Source: an uncultured Prevotellaceae bacterium (GTDB taxonomy: Bacteria > Bacteroidota > Bacteroidia > Bacteroidales > Bacteroidaceae). From it: DNA of 64,000 nt. The position numbers and the translations under genes were made by a program. Shown piece by piece: positions 41,979 to 51,564 of the stretch (the stretch's first letter is position 1; the number at the start of each line of letters is the position of its first letter). Below the pieces are notes generated by a model, which was not told the origin of the DNA, searched no databases, and saw nothing but the letters and a program-made list of their open reading frames with translations. The DNA lies in NCBI GenBank assembly GCA_900313615.1, contig OMRP01000004.1, forward strand, positions 1-64,000, written 5' to 3'.

Positions 41979-42377
41979 ATGAACAAGCAACGCATATATA
42001 TTGAGAAGAATCTACATTCCAAGTCAGAAAATATTATCTGGAAGGTCATTAGCACCGAGGGAGGACTGTCGAAATGGATAGCCGACGAGGTGACGGAGAC
42101 GGATGATGGTTTCCGTTTTCTTTGGGGAGATCCCCTTGGCAATCATGAGGTTCGCGAGGCACGTATCATCGACATGGTGAGGGGCGAGTCCATACGCCTG
42201 ATGTGGGAGGACGAGGTGAACCCCGATGCCATCCTCGAGTTGCGTATGACGAAAAACGAGATCACGGGCGACTTCGTGCTTCATGTCACCGACTGGGCGG
42301 AACCCGACGATGTGGACAGCCTCCTCGACATCTGGGAACAGAATTTTGAACAGCTGCACCGCACCTGCGGACTGTAA
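41979..42377 (+). CDS. START-like (SRPBCC-type) small protein
   Basis: 132 residues, no signal peptide. The N-terminus KQRIYIEKNLHSKSENIIWKV, the following segment GGLSKWIADEVTE, and EARIIDMVRGESIRLMWED with the C-terminal helix (SLLDIWEQNFEQLHRTCGL) fit the helix-grip fold of the Bacteroidetes START-like family, which resembles AHSA1 and polyketide-cyclase proteins. These bind hydrophobic ligands; the ligand is unknown. In Bacteroidetes the gene often precedes the LptF/LptG-type permease, as here (about 160 bases). Confidence 0.8.
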   Translation: MNKQRIYIEKNLHSKSENIIWKVISTEGGLSKWIADEVTETDDGFRFLWGDPLGNHEVREARIIDMVRGESIRLMWEDEVNPDAILELRMTKNEITGDFVLHVTDWAEPDDVDSLLDIWEQNFEQLHRTCGL

Positions 42378-42498
42378 TCCCACCAACACGACCAAACAAT
42401 CAGCACCCCAAGACGATAAGGTGGCCTTTTTGGCCCTGTCCCATTAGCTTATTACGTGAAAAATACGTAATTTTCGCCATTATCTTATTTTTTTGTGG

Positions 42499-42506
42499 TA
42501 ACTTTG
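42499..42506 (+). promoter_or_regulatory. -7 box for the LptF/LptG-type gene
   Basis: TAACTTTG; transcription would begin near 42513, after the first possible ATG (42508), which argues for a downstream start. Confidence 0.6.
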
Positions 42507-42534
42507 CATGCTTGCACGTGTGCCCATGCGCACG

Positions 42535-44469
42535 ATGCGTTTCAACATGCTGGGTATCAAGAAACTACATATACTGATTTTCAAGCAGTTCGCCCTGCTC
42601 TTCATTGGCACGTTCTTTATTTCATTGTTCGTGCTGATGATGCAGTTCGTGTGGCGATATATCGACACGCTCATCGGCAAGGGACTGTCTCTCGACGTGT
42701 TGGCGCAGTTCTTCTGGTACATGGCGCTGATGATGGTGCCGCAGGCATTGCCGCTGGCCATTCTTCTTTCTTCGCTCATCACCTTCGGCAACCTGGGCGA
42801 GAGCTCTGAACTGACGGCCATCAAGGCGGCGGGCATATCGTTGCTCCAGACACTCAAGCCATTGGCGGTGGTCATCACGCTCATCGCCATCGGGTCGTTC
42901 TATTTCCAGAACAATATCGGGCCCACTTCAAACGATAAGATGGCCAAACTGCTAACGGCCATGAAACAGAAAAGTCCGGAACTGGAGATACCTGAAGGAG
43001 TGTTCTATGACGGCATACCTGACTGCAACCTCTACGTGCAGCATAAGGATATGAGCACAGGCATGCTCTATGGCATCATGATATACCGCATGACGAACAG
43101 TTTTGAGGACGCAGCCATTATCCTCGCCGACTCAGGTATGATGCAGTCGACAGCGGAAAAGAAACACCTGTTGCTCAACCTTTGGTCGGGCGAATGGTTC
43201 GAGAACATGCGGTCGCAGGAACTGGCGGGGAGCGCGGCAGTGCCTTACCGAAGAGAGACGTTCTGGCGGAAGACCATCGTGCTCGATTTCGACGGGGAGT
43301 TCAATGTGAGCGACGGCAGTGGATTCACGGGACGTGCGGAAGGAAAGAGTCTGGCGCAGATAGGACGTGACCTCGACTCGCTCAACCATTATTTCGATTC
43401 CATCGGACGGATATACTATAACGAAGGAAAACAGTCGTACTACAAGATTCACTCGCTCACGCCAAACGACTCGGCAAGGGCTGTGCATGTGGCGAAAAAG
43501 AACACGTTGCCTTTCGATTCGTTGTATTCGCGACTGGCGGCCGACAAACGTCGGGCGGCAGTCAACCATGCGCTGAGCCAAGTACAACGTGAGGTGACCG
43601 ACCTCACATTCAAGAGCATGGTCACCTCCGACGGCGACTGGATGATACGAAAGCATAAGATTGAGGCTATCAACAAATTTACGCTGTCGTTGTCTTGCCT
43701 CATCTTCTTCTTCATCGGCGCTCCTCTTGGCGCCATTATCCGAAAAGGAGGGTTGGGGGTGCCTATCATCGTGTCGGTATTGGTGTTCATCGTATTCTAT
43801 ATCCTCGACAATACGGGATATCGCATGGCACGTGGTAATTTGTGGTCGATATGGTTCGGAAAGGGACTGGCCACGGCAGTGCTCTCGCCCTTGGCGGTAT
43901 TCTTCACCTACAAGGCGAACAACGACTCGGCGGTGTTCAACGTCGATGCTTACCGCGAACTCTTTAGGCGCATGTTAGGTCTGCGTATCAAACGGCATGT
44001 CATGGGCAAGGAGGTCATCATCACCGACCCCGACTATCCCGCCGACAAAATCAAACTCGAACGAATCACCGAGGAGGTGGTGGCCTACGAAAAGACACAC
44101 CGCCTCAACTCGCTGCCTAACATTGTCAATGTGTTTTTCCGATACCAACCCGACCATGAGGTGGAACGTATCAACGACGACATGGAGGCTGTGATTGAAG
44201 ATCTTTCGAACACACGCGACAAGGTGATTATCACCGAACTGTCCAACTACCCCTTCCTTGCCGTGAAGGCCCATACGCGGCCCTTCGAACGCAAGTGGAT
44301 GAATGTGGCGGCTTTCATCATACTGCCACTGGGTGCTTTCTTCTATATGCGCATGTGCCGATTCAGAAGGCGGTTGCACCATGACCTGGAGCATATAGTC
44401 AAGACAAACAAGAAAATTGTCAGGCGAATCAAACACCTGGAAGAGAAAAAAGGAAATAGTAAATTATAA
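42535..44469 (+). CDS. LptF/LptG (YjgP/YjgQ) family lipopolysaccharide export permease
   Basis: 644 residues from ATG at 42535; ATG 42508 lies before the predicted transcript start, and 42526 and 42547 are other options. Inner-membrane partner of the LptB ATPase, extracting LPS to the LptA bridge. Three membrane helices at the N-terminus (FALLFIGTFFISLFVLMMQFVW; MALMMVPQALPLAILLSSLITFG; LKPLAVVITLIAIGSFYF), a large periplasmic beta domain, then helices near 395-470 and another near 590-610. It is longer than the E. coli proteins (about 360) because of a C-terminal 180-residue extension, common in Bacteroidetes. Confidence 0.88.
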   Translation: MRFNMLGIKKLHILIFKQFALLFIGTFFISLFVLMMQFVWRYIDTLIGKGLSLDVLAQFFWYMALMMVPQALPLAILLSSLITFGNLGESSELTAIKAAGISLLQTLKPLAVVITLIAIGSFYFQNNIGPTSNDKMAKLLTAMKQKSPELEIPEGVFYDGIPDCNLYVQHKDMSTGMLYGIMIYRMTNSFEDAAIILADSGMMQSTAEKKHLLLNLWSGEWFENMRSQELAGSAAVPYRRETFWRKTIVLDFDGEFNVSDGSGFTGRAEGKSLAQIGRDLDSLNHYFDSIGRIYYNEGKQSYYKIHSLTPNDSARAVHVAKKNTLPFDSLYSRLAADKRRAAVNHALSQVQREVTDLTFKSMVTSDGDWMIRKHKIEAINKFTLSLSCLIFFFIGAPLGAIIRKGGLGVPIIVSVLVFIVFYILDNTGYRMARGNLWSIWFGKGLATAVLSPLAVFFTYKANNDSAVFNVDAYRELFRRMLGLRIKRHVMGKEVIITDPDYPADKIKLERITEEVVAYEKTHRLNSLPNIVNVFFRYQPDHEVERINDDMEAVIEDLSNTRDKVIITELSNYPFLAVKAHTRPFERKWMNVAAFIILPLGAFFYMRMCRFRRRLHHDLEHIVKTNKKIVRRIKHLEEKKGNSKL

Positions 44470-44470
44470 G

Positions 44471-44610
44471 GGGAAGTAAAAAAGGAAGTAAAGAAGTAAA
44501 AAGGTAAAAGAGTAAAAAGGTAAAATAGCAGGCGGGGTTATGTCCATTTTAACTCCCACTTTAACTTCCATGAGCGAAGCGAATTAACTTCCATTTTAAC
44601 TCCCTATTAA
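44471..44610 (+). repeat. MSEAN-type intergenic element, copy 2 (lptF-ribBA gap), with purine-rich 5' flank
   Basis: GGAAGTAAAA-type purine repeats (44471-44525) precede TTAACTTCC-type repeats that enclose ATGAGCGAAGCGAATTAA (within 44569-44588). The two halves are complementary and could form a long hairpin. The core ends 32 bases before the ribBA ATG. Confidence 0.8.
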
Positions 44611-44620
44611 AAATAAGAAT

Positions 44621-45829
44621 ATGTCACATTTCAAACTCGACAGCATCGCTGATGCGGTGAAAGATTTCAAAGAAGGCAAGTTCGTCATCGTGGTGGACGA
44701 CGAAGACCGCGAAAACGAAGGCGACCTCATCATTGCGGCGGAAAAGATAACGCCCGAAAAGGTGAATTTCATGTTGAAAAACGCCCGTGGAGTGCTATGC
44801 GCCCCTATCACCATCTCACGATGCGAAGAACTGGACCTTCCACACCAGGTGGAGGACAACACGTCGGTGTTGGGCACTCCGTTCACCGTGACCATCGACA
44901 AATTGGAGGGTTGCACTACGGGAGTGTCGGCAAGCGACCGTGCCGCGACGATACGGGCATTGGCCGACCCGACATCTACGCCGCAGACTTTCGGGCGGCC
45001 GGGACATATCAACCCTCTCTATGCACAGGATCATGGTGTGTTGCGCCGTAGCGGGCATACCGAGGCAACCATCGACCTGTGCCGTCTGGCAGGGCTATAT
45101 CCTGCGGGGGCACTCATGGAAATCATGAACGACGACGGTACCATGGCGCGTATGCCTCAGTTGCAGGAGATGGCGCGAGAGTGGAACCTGCGCATCATCA
45201 CCATCAAAGACCTCATCGCCTATCGGTTGCGTGAAGAGTCGCTCATCGAGGTGGGCAATGAGGTGGATATGCCTACGGTGTACGGACATTTTAGGCTCAT
45301 CCCTTTCAGGCAGAAGTCAAACGGAATGGAGCACATGGCGCTTATCAAGGGAGAGTGGGCCGACGATGAGCCGGTAATGGTGCGCGTGCACTCGTCATGC
45401 GCCACGGGTGACATCCTCGGCAGCCGGCGCTGCGACTGTGGCGAGCAGCTGCACAAAGCCATGCAGATGATAGAACGTGAGGGAAAGGGTGTGCTCGTCT
45501 ATATGCAGCAGGAAGGTCGCGGCATCGGACTGATGAACAAGATAGCGGCGTACAAGCTGCAGGAGGAGGGTCTCGACACGGTGGAGGCGAACGTCCACCT
45601 GGGTTTCAAACCCGACGAACGTGATTATGGTTGCGGGGCGCAGATGCTCCGACACCTAGGCATCCACAAGATGCGCCTGCTCACCAACAATCCCGTGAAG
45701 CGCGTAGGCCTGGAGGCCTATGGCCTGGAGATAGTGGAGAATATTCCCATCGAGGTAACCCCCAACGAATATAACCTGCGTTACCTGCAAACCAAAAAAG
45801 AACGTATGGGGCATAACCTACATCTTTAG
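44621..45829 (+). CDS. ribBA: Bifunctional riboflavin enzyme RibBA
   Basis: 402 residues. The N-terminal half (1-205) is 3,4-dihydroxy-2-butanone-4-phosphate synthase ([37 protein letters not shown]); the C-terminal half (206-402) is GTP cyclohydrolase II with the zinc ligands in [17 protein letters not shown] and the catalytic QQEGRGIGL. Both domains look complete. It supplies both branches of riboflavin synthesis. No FMN riboswitch is visible upstream; the 150-base gap is filled with repeats. A hairpin terminator overlaps the stop. Confidence 0.96.
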   Translation: MSHFKLDSIADAVKDFKEGKFVIVVDDEDRENEGDLIIAAEKITPEKVNFMLKNARGVLCAPITISRCEELDLPHQVEDNTSVLGTPFTVTIDKLEGCTTGVSASDRAATIRALADPTSTPQTFGRPGHINPLYAQDHGVLRRSGHTEATIDLCRLAGLYPAGALMEIMNDDGTMARMPQLQEMAREWNLRIITIKDLIAYRLREESLIEVGNEVDMPTVYGHFRLIPFRQKSNGMEHMALIKGEWADDEPVMVRVHSSCATGDILGSRRCDCGEQLHKAMQMIEREGKGVLVYMQQEGRGIGLMNKIAAYKLQEEGLDTVEANVHLGFKPDERDYGCGAQMLRHLGIHKMRLLTNNPVKRVGLEAYGLEIVENIPIEVTPNEYNLRYLQTKKERMGHNLHL

Positions 45830-45847
45830 GAAATATTTTCCTTTTTC
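45828..45847 (+). terminator. Terminator of ribBA
   Basis: AGGAAA TAT TTTCCT followed by TTTT, overlapping the TAG stop. Confidence 0.6.
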
Positions 45848-45872
45848 AAGCGTTATAAATAAGAATAATGTG

Positions 45873-45880
45873 TACCTTTG
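45873..45880 (+). promoter_or_regulatory. -7 box for the aminotransferase gene
   Basis: TACCTTTG; leader about 75 bases. No clear -33 TTTG. Confidence 0.6.
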
Positions 45881-45961
45881 CATCATAATATAATATAAGG
45901 TAATGGCGCAGTGCTGCTATGAGGCGCAGTGCACCACATGCAAACCAAAAGAAATCCAACC

Positions 45962-47164
45962 ATGGCAAACCTTTCCAAACGACTTATGAGGCTCGCACCC
46001 TCGGCCACGCTGGCCATGTCGCAGAAAAGTGGCGAGATGAAAGCGCAAGGCATCGATGTCATCAACATGAGTGTCGGAGAACCCGACTTCAACACACCGG
46101 AGCACATCAAACAGGCGGCAAAACAGGCGGTAGACGACAACTACTCGCGTTACTCTCCCGTGCCTGGATATATGGACCTCCGTCAGGCTATATGTCGCAA
46201 ACTGAAGGAGGAGAACAACCTGGAGTACGCTCCTTCGGAAATATTGGTGTCGAATGGTGCCAAACAGTGTGTGTGCAACACGGTGATGGCGTTGGCAGAC
46301 GAAGGTGATGAGGTGCTCATTCCCGCTCCTTATTGGGTGAGTTATCCGCAGATGGCACTGTTGGCAGGTGCCACGCCGGTGTTCGTGAACGCTGGGTTTG
46401 AACAGGACTTCAAACTGACGGCGGAACAACTTGAAAAGGCCATCACACCACGCACGCGACTGCTCATCCTCTGCTCACCAAGCAACCCAACAGGAAGCGT
46501 CTACTCGAAAGAAGAGCTGAAAGCGCTTGCCGAGGTCATCCTCAAACACGAGAACCTCTTTGTGCTGGCCGATGAGATATACGAACATATCAATTATGTG
46601 GGCCGACATGAGTCGATAGCCCAGTTCCCAGGCATGCGCGAGCGCACCATCATTATCAATGGCGTGTCGAAGGCCTACGCCATGACGGGGTGGCGCATCG
46701 GATTCATGGCGGCACCAGAATGGATTGTCAAAGGGTGCAATAAACTGCAGGGACAATATACGTCGGGGCCATGCTCGGTATCGCAACAGGCGGCATTGGC
46801 GGCATACACGGCGTCGCAGGAATGTGTGGAGGAAATGCGGCTGGCGTTCCAACGTAGGCGCGACCTCATCGTCAGTCTGGCGAAGGACATACCGGGACTG
46901 GAAGTAAACTGCCCGCAGGGAGCGTTCTACCTCTTCCCTAAATGCAAGGCGTTCTATGGAATGACGGACGGACAACACGTCATCAACAATTCCAACGATT
47001 TCGCCATGTTCCTGCTCGAGGTGGCTCACGTGGCTACCGTGGGAGGCGACGCGTTTGGCGACCCCGACTGTTTCCGCATGAGTTACGCCACTTCCGACGA
47101 CAACATCCGTGAGGCCATGAGACGCATCCGCGAAGCCTTGGCCACTTTGAAGAGTGAAAAGTGA
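45962..47164 (+). CDS. Class I/II PLP aminotransferase, probable aspartate aminotransferase
   Basis: 400 residues from ATG at 45962 (an 11-residue longer frame is possible). The fold-type I PLP site is complete: NGAKQCV, PYWVSYP, SPSNPTGSVYS, DEIYEHI (Asp204) and the Schiff-base Lys237 in NGVSKAYAMTGWRIGF, with FRMSYATS giving the C-terminal carboxylate-binding Arg. It matches the aspartate aminotransferase 1b subgroup (AspC of Thermus type), which also transaminates prephenate or other acidic substrates. The substrate is therefore probable, not certain. Stand-alone transcription unit. Confidence 0.9.
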   Translation: MANLSKRLMRLAPSATLAMSQKSGEMKAQGIDVINMSVGEPDFNTPEHIKQAAKQAVDDNYSRYSPVPGYMDLRQAICRKLKEENNLEYAPSEILVSNGAKQCVCNTVMALADEGDEVLIPAPYWVSYPQMALLAGATPVFVNAGFEQDFKLTAEQLEKAITPRTRLLILCSPSNPTGSVYSKEELKALAEVILKHENLFVLADEIYEHINYVGRHESIAQFPGMRERTIIINGVSKAYAMTGWRIGFMAAPEWIVKGCNKLQGQYTSGPCSVSQQAALAAYTASQECVEEMRLAFQRRRDLIVSLAKDIPGLEVNCPQGAFYLFPKCKAFYGMTDGQHVINNSNDFAMFLLEVAHVATVGGDAFGDPDCFRMSYATSDDNIREAMRRIREALATLKSEK

Positions 47165-47493
47165 AGAGTGAAAAGTGAATAATCTTCGTGAAGAGTGAAA
47201 AATTGGCCTTTGGACTAATGTTCAAACTCCAAAACTCTCAAACTTCCAAACTCCCAAACTCCCAAACCTCCGAACCTCTATCCCCTAAACATAAAAATAA
47301 CTGTTAAAAGTTCTTAATTCACGTCATAGTTCCTTTGAAATTGTTATCTTTGCGAAGTTATTTCCGATACTCCCGCTTTAGGCGTGAGCATTTATGGTAT
47401 ATACTTAAAGACCGACAACAACCGACTAACAACAAAAAGATTATTGTATAACTTAAATTTATTAATAACTAAAAATTAAATTTTAATCAAATT
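47165..47493. other. 329-base intergenic region before exbB
   Basis: The first part repeats GTGAAGAGTGAAAA (47165-47210) and an 8-base unit near CAAACTCC (47221-47280), both low-complexity stutters. The second part holds the exbB -7 box TATCTTTG (47345-47352) and an AT-rich leader of about 135 bases. No gene seen. Confidence 0.7.
47345..47352 (+). promoter_or_regulatory. -7 box of the TonB-system operon
   Basis: TATCTTTG exact to consensus; -33 not clear. Leader about 135 bases. Confidence 0.6.
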
Positions 47494-48345
47494 ATGGAAA
47501 AAACAGCAACAAAACCGGCTGCCGCTCCTAAAGCTGCTGCGCCGAAGAAGAGTTCCGGCTTCACTGGTATCAGGGCCGCATTCTGGGTAATCGTGGTATG
47601 TTTCATCATCGCTATCTGCATCTTCAAGTTCGTGCTCGGCGCTCCCGGCAACTTCGAAGGCGGCGATCCCGAAGGACATCCTATCAACCTCCTCGGTACT
47701 ATCTACAAGGGTGGTTATGTGGTGCCTATCATCCACACCCTCTTGCTTACCGTGATTGCCCTCTCCATTGAGCGCTGGCTCGCTCTCCGCACAGCCTTCG
47801 GTAAAGGCTCTCTTGCCAAGTTCACCGCTTCCATCAAAGAGGCTATCGCCAAGCAAGACTTTGCCAAAGCTCAGCAGCTTTGCGACAAACAGCGCGGTTC
47901 CGTGGCCAACGTGGTGAGCGCTTCTATCCGTGCTTATCAGGATATGGAAAGAACCACTGGCGTGAAAAAAGCACAGAAAGTGGCTAAGATTCAGCAGGCT
48001 CACGAAGAGGCCACTCAGCTCGAGATGCCTACCCTGCAGATGAACCTCCCCATCCTTGCAACGCTCGTAACGCTCGGTACCCTCACCGGTCTTCTCGGTA
48101 CTGTGACGGGTATGATCAAGTCCTTCCAAGCTCTGGCTGCTGGTGGTGGCGGCGACTCCCTCGCTCTGTCAACCGGTATTTCTGAGGCCCTTATCAACAC
48201 GGCATTCGGTATCTTGACCTCATGGTGCGCCGTGATTTCTTACAATACCTTCTCCAATAAGATTGATAAGTTGACATACGCCCTCGACGAAGTGGGCTAT
48301 TCCATCGCTCAGACTTACGAAACCACACACCAGGAGGAAGCTTAA
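47494..48345 (+). CDS. exbB: ExbB/TolQ/MotA-type proton channel subunit
   Basis: 283 residues with an Ala/Lys/Pro-rich N-terminus, one helix at about 30-50 (FWVIVVCFIIAICIFKFVLGA), another at about 75-95 and the two-helix C-terminal core (LATLVTLGTLTGLLGTVTGMIKSFQAL; SEALINTAFGILTSWCAVISYN). These are the hallmarks of ExbB, which with ExbD converts proton-motive force for TonB. First gene of exbB-exbD-exbD-tonB-PstS-like-TPR, all with short gaps. It powers uptake of nutrients through SusC-type outer-membrane porins, which this phylum uses extensively. Confidence 0.93.
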   Translation: MEKTATKPAAAPKAAAPKKSSGFTGIRAAFWVIVVCFIIAICIFKFVLGAPGNFEGGDPEGHPINLLGTIYKGGYVVPIIHTLLLTVIALSIERWLALRTAFGKGSLAKFTASIKEAIAKQDFAKAQQLCDKQRGSVANVVSASIRAYQDMERTTGVKKAQKVAKIQQAHEEATQLEMPTLQMNLPILATLVTLGTLTGLLGTVTGMIKSFQALAAGGGGDSLALSTGISEALINTAFGILTSWCAVISYNTFSNKIDKLTYALDEVGYSIAQTYETTHQEEA

Positions 48346-48375
48346 TTTTACTAACCCTTTTAATGATTTTCAACT

Positions 48376-48990
48376 ATGGGTAAAGTAAAAATTAAGAAAC
48401 AGAGCGTCTGGATCGACATGACTCCTATGTCGGACGTGATGGTGCTGCTTCTCACCTTCTTCATGTTGACGTCTACATTCGTCAAGAATGAAGCGGTGAA
48501 AGTGGTCACACCTGGGTCCGTATCGGAGATCAAAGTGCCGGAGAATGACGTGCTGACGATACTTGTCGACAACAACGGCAAGATATTCCTTGGCATGGAC
48601 AAACCGGCCGACATGGAAGCTGTCGTTCAAGACATGGGCTCGCAGTATGGCATCAGCTTTACTGCCGACCAGATGAAGTCCGTACGCACCGCCGCTAATA
48701 TCGGTGTGCCCATGCAGGATATCTCGGATTTCTTGAAGCTCGAGGACACGAAGCTCAACGATTTCCAGAAAGACAAGGGCATACCCACCGATAGCATCGA
48801 CGGAGGTATGAGCGAATTCCAGACCTGGGTTCAAACAGCAATGGACTATAAGGCAAATGACCTCAAACTGGCTATCAAGGCCGATGAGAAAACTCCTTAC
48901 AAAGTCATCAAGAAAATGATGTCTGAACTTCAGGACATGGATCAGAACCGTTACTACTTGATCACTTCTTACAAAAAAGCGGAGGAATAA
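48376..48990 (+). CDS. exbD: ExbD/TolR-type protein, first copy
   Basis: 204 residues. A single N-terminal helix holds the proton-accepting Asp: VWIDMTPMSDVMVLLLTFFML, with Asp 20 in the DMTPMSD motif. The periplasmic part (VKVVTPGSVSEIKVPENDVLTILVDNNG) is typical but about 60 residues longer than E. coli ExbD. Directly followed by a second exbD after 3 bases; two ExbD paralogues may form a mixed dimer in the ExbB pore. Confidence 0.92.
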   Translation: MGKVKIKKQSVWIDMTPMSDVMVLLLTFFMLTSTFVKNEAVKVVTPGSVSEIKVPENDVLTILVDNNGKIFLGMDKPADMEAVVQDMGSQYGISFTADQMKSVRTAANIGVPMQDISDFLKLEDTKLNDFQKDKGIPTDSIDGGMSEFQTWVQTAMDYKANDLKLAIKADEKTPYKVIKKMMSELQDMDQNRYYLITSYKKAEE

Positions 48991-48993
48991 GGA

Positions 48994-49653
48994 ATGGCTA
49001 AACAAAAAGAAAGCAGACAGAAGAAAATGGATGTCCGCGTCGACTTTACGCCGATGGTGGATATGATGATGCTTCTTATCACATTCTTTATGCTCTGTAC
49101 ATCGCTCAGCAAACCGCAGACCATGAACCTGACCATGCCGAGCAACGACAAGAATGTGACGGATGATATGAAGAACGAAACCAAAGAGTCGCAGACTATC
49201 ACGGTCTTCGTGGCTGGTGAAGACAAAATCGCGTACATCGCAGGTATTCCCAACTACAACGATCCTGAATGTCTGAAGATGACATCTTGGGGCAAAGATG
49301 GTTTCCGCCAAGTGCTCATGGAGCATGAGACAGAAGATGGTTCCGTTCCTGTGAAGAAAGTTCTCGCGGCCAAGGAGAAACTCGATAAGGACAAAATCGA
49401 TAATCCTAAAAAGTATGAAGGCGAGGCGGGAGAGAAATTGTATAATGAACAACTTGCAAAGATCAAGGCTGGTGACATCGACGGCGAAAAGGTGCCGGTG
49501 CTTACCGTCATTATCAAGGCTCTCGACAGCGCATCGTACAAGAACTTGGTCGACGCTCTCGACGAAATGCAGATTTGCAGTATTGGTACATACGTTATAG
49601 GTAAAGTCACTCCCCAAGACTTGGCCCTGCTCGAAAAGAAAGGAATCAAGTAA
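48994..49653 (+). CDS. exbD: ExbD/TolR-type protein, second copy
   Basis: 219 residues. Its helix has the motif DFTPMVDMMMLLITFFMLCTSL with the conserved Asp, preceded by a basic N-terminus (KQKESRQKKMDVRV). The periplasmic domain shares little sequence with the first ExbD beyond the helix, so the two have diverged in function. It contains a Lys/Glu-rich central loop (KEKLDKDKIDNPKKYEGEA). 32 bases separate it from tonB. Confidence 0.9.
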   Translation: MAKQKESRQKKMDVRVDFTPMVDMMMLLITFFMLCTSLSKPQTMNLTMPSNDKNVTDDMKNETKESQTITVFVAGEDKIAYIAGIPNYNDPECLKMTSWGKDGFRQVLMEHETEDGSVPVKKVLAAKEKLDKDKIDNPKKYEGEAGEKLYNEQLAKIKAGDIDGEKVPVLTVIIKALDSASYKNLVDALDEMQICSIGTYVIGKVTPQDLALLEKKGIK

Positions 49654-49685
49654 AAGGACGTGACAATTAAAAAACTTTTAAAATT

Positions 49686-50525
49686 ATGGCAAAAGTTGAT
49701 TTAACATCCAACGAATGGACCGATCTGGTATTTCAAAGCAAGAATAAGGAATACGGAGCATATCCTTTGCGTCGCAACACAGGAAAGCGCAATATGTGGT
49801 CCATCATTATCATGTTCCTCGCAGCCATCCTTGGCTTCTCGGCATTCACCATCGTAAAAACTATCCAGGCCAACGCCAGGGTGGAGAACACACAGGAAGT
49901 GGTGCTGAGTGACATCGCTGAAAAGAAGGAAAAACCGAAGGTGGAGAAAAAACCGGAGATTAAGATTCCCGAACAGCAGAAGATGCCTGAAAAGGTGGCC
50001 AGCTCGGTAAAATTCACGGAGCCTGTGATCAAGAAAGATAACCAGGTGAAGGAAGACAACCAGCTCAAGCAGCAGGAAGACCTGAATGAGTCAACCACCA
50101 AGATCGGTGCGCTCGACGTGAAAGGTAATGACGAAGGTGGAGAGGTGCTCAAGGTTGAAAGAGCCGAAATTGAGCAGCCGAAGCCCGAACCTCAGAAGGT
50201 AGAGGACAATAAGGTGTTCGATGTGGTTGAGCAGCAACCGGCATTCCCCGGTGGACAGGGCGCTCTGCTCTCATGGCTCAGTCAGAACATCCACTATCCC
50301 GCAGTGGCCGAGGAAAACGGTATCCAAGGACGTGTGGTGGTGTCGTTCGTCGTTGAGAAGGACGGTAGCATCTCCAACGTACAGGTGGTACGTGGCGTTG
50401 ACCCCTCACTCGACAAGGAAGCTGCACGCGTGGTAAAATCCATGCCGAAGTGGACGCCGGGTAAGCAGAACGGTCAGGCCGTGCGTGTGAAGTACAATGT
50501 TCCTGTAACCTTCAAGCTTCAGTAA
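49686..50525 (+). CDS. tonB: TonB energy transducer
   Basis: 279 residues. N-terminal cytoplasmic part with LVFQSKNKEYGAYPLR, typical of Bacteroidetes TonB, one membrane helix at about 36-60, a periplasmic Lys/Glu/Pro linker, and the C-terminal TonB domain (about 195-279: FPGGQGALLSWLSQNIHYP, QGRVVVSFVVEKDGSISNV and VKYNVPVTFKLQ) that contacts the TonB box of outer-membrane receptors. Complete and co-transcribed with exbB and both exbD genes. Confidence 0.94.
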   Translation: MAKVDLTSNEWTDLVFQSKNKEYGAYPLRRNTGKRNMWSIIIMFLAAILGFSAFTIVKTIQANARVENTQEVVLSDIAEKKEKPKVEKKPEIKIPEQQKMPEKVASSVKFTEPVIKKDNQVKEDNQLKQQEDLNESTTKIGALDVKGNDEGGEVLKVERAEIEQPKPEPQKVEDNKVFDVVEQQPAFPGGQGALLSWLSQNIHYPAVAEENGIQGRVVVSFVVEKDGSISNVQVVRGVDPSLDKEAARVVKSMPKWTPGKQNGQAVRVKYNVPVTFKLQ

Positions 50526-50528
50526 TTC

Positions 50529-51488
50529 ATGAACCGAAGTTTATTCTACACACTCTTTGTGGCTTGCCTCATCGTTGCCTTCTCGGCTTGCGGTGAGGGC
50601 AAGCGCAAGAGTAGCAGAACTGATACAGCTACGTCAGGGGCGATTTCTTTCGCCTCTGACGAAAGTTTTTCTCCCATCATCGAGGAGAACCGCGAGGTGT
50701 TTGAGCATGACCGCTCACAGGCGCATCTCACACCTTTATATATGAGCGAGGGCGAAGGCATGGAACTGTTGTTGAAAGACAGTGTCCAACTGCTGATTAC
50801 CGCTCGCAAATTCCATCCTGCAGAAAAACAAGATTTCAACGACCGCACATTCTACCCCAAGGAAATACCGTTCGCATACGATGCGATGGCACTCATCATC
50901 AACCGCAACAACAAAGACTCCTGCATCACGCTCAATGATATTCGCAGGGTGCTCAGTGGCGAGGTGAAGAATTGGGGTGACATCAATCCTGGGTCAAAAC
51001 TGGGCAATATAGAGGTCGTGTTCGACAACAACCGCTCTGCCATGGTGCGCTATTGTGTGGATAGTGTGCTGCAAGGCAAGCAGTTTGGTGATAACGTCGT
51101 GGCCGCCAAGACATCGGCCGCCGTCATCGAATATGTCGAGAAAACCCCCAACGCTATTGGGGTCATTGGTTCAAACTGGTTGAACGACAAGCGCGATACA
51201 ACCAACACCACATTCAATAAGAACATAACAGTAATGTCGGTGAGCAAAAAGGACAAAGCCACCGTCACGAATTCATGGAAGCCTTTCCAAGCTTATATGC
51301 TCGACGGACGATATCCGAAGGAATTGGTAAGGACGCTTTATGCACTGCTCAACGATCCGTACAACGGACTGCCGTGGGCGTTCGCCCATTTCCTGGAAAG
51401 TCCCAAGGGACAACTCATCATCTTTAAGGCTGGACTGTTGCCCAGACAGGGTGAGATATCCATACGCGATGTCAAGATAACACCGTAA
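50529..51488 (+). CDS. PstS-like substrate-binding lipoprotein in the TonB operon
   Basis: 319 residues with a lipobox (AFSACGEG, Cys 21). The fold is the PBP-like type of phosphate-binding PstS: GAISFASDESFSPIIEENREVFE near the start, GMELLLKDSVQLLITARKF, FAYDAMALIINRNNKD, ISRxxL-like LNDIRRVLSGEVKNWGDI and VIGSNWLND. No PstC, PstA or PstB gene is present, and the start follows the tonB stop by 3 bases. In Bacteroidetes this gene sits regularly in the tonB operon, so it may assist envelope energy transduction or sensing, but the role is unproven. Confidence 0.85.
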   Translation: MNRSLFYTLFVACLIVAFSACGEGKRKSSRTDTATSGAISFASDESFSPIIEENREVFEHDRSQAHLTPLYMSEGEGMELLLKDSVQLLITARKFHPAEKQDFNDRTFYPKEIPFAYDAMALIINRNNKDSCITLNDIRRVLSGEVKNWGDINPGSKLGNIEVVFDNNRSAMVRYCVDSVLQGKQFGDNVVAAKTSAAVIEYVEKTPNAIGVIGSNWLNDKRDTTNTTFNKNITVMSVSKKDKATVTNSWKPFQAYMLDGRYPKELVRTLYALLNDPYNGLPWAFAHFLESPKGQLIIFKAGLLPRQGEISIRDVKITP

Positions 51489-51564
51489 TTAAACTTTTTC
51501 AGCATTCTTCCGTCATAACTCTGACCAACATACGTTAATAACCAACAACTAAAACAAGAGAATT

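Noticed and set aside
44471-44620. FMN riboswitch before ribBA
   Set aside because: The conserved junction blocks of the RFN element are not seen; the gap consists of purine repeats and the MSEAN-type element.
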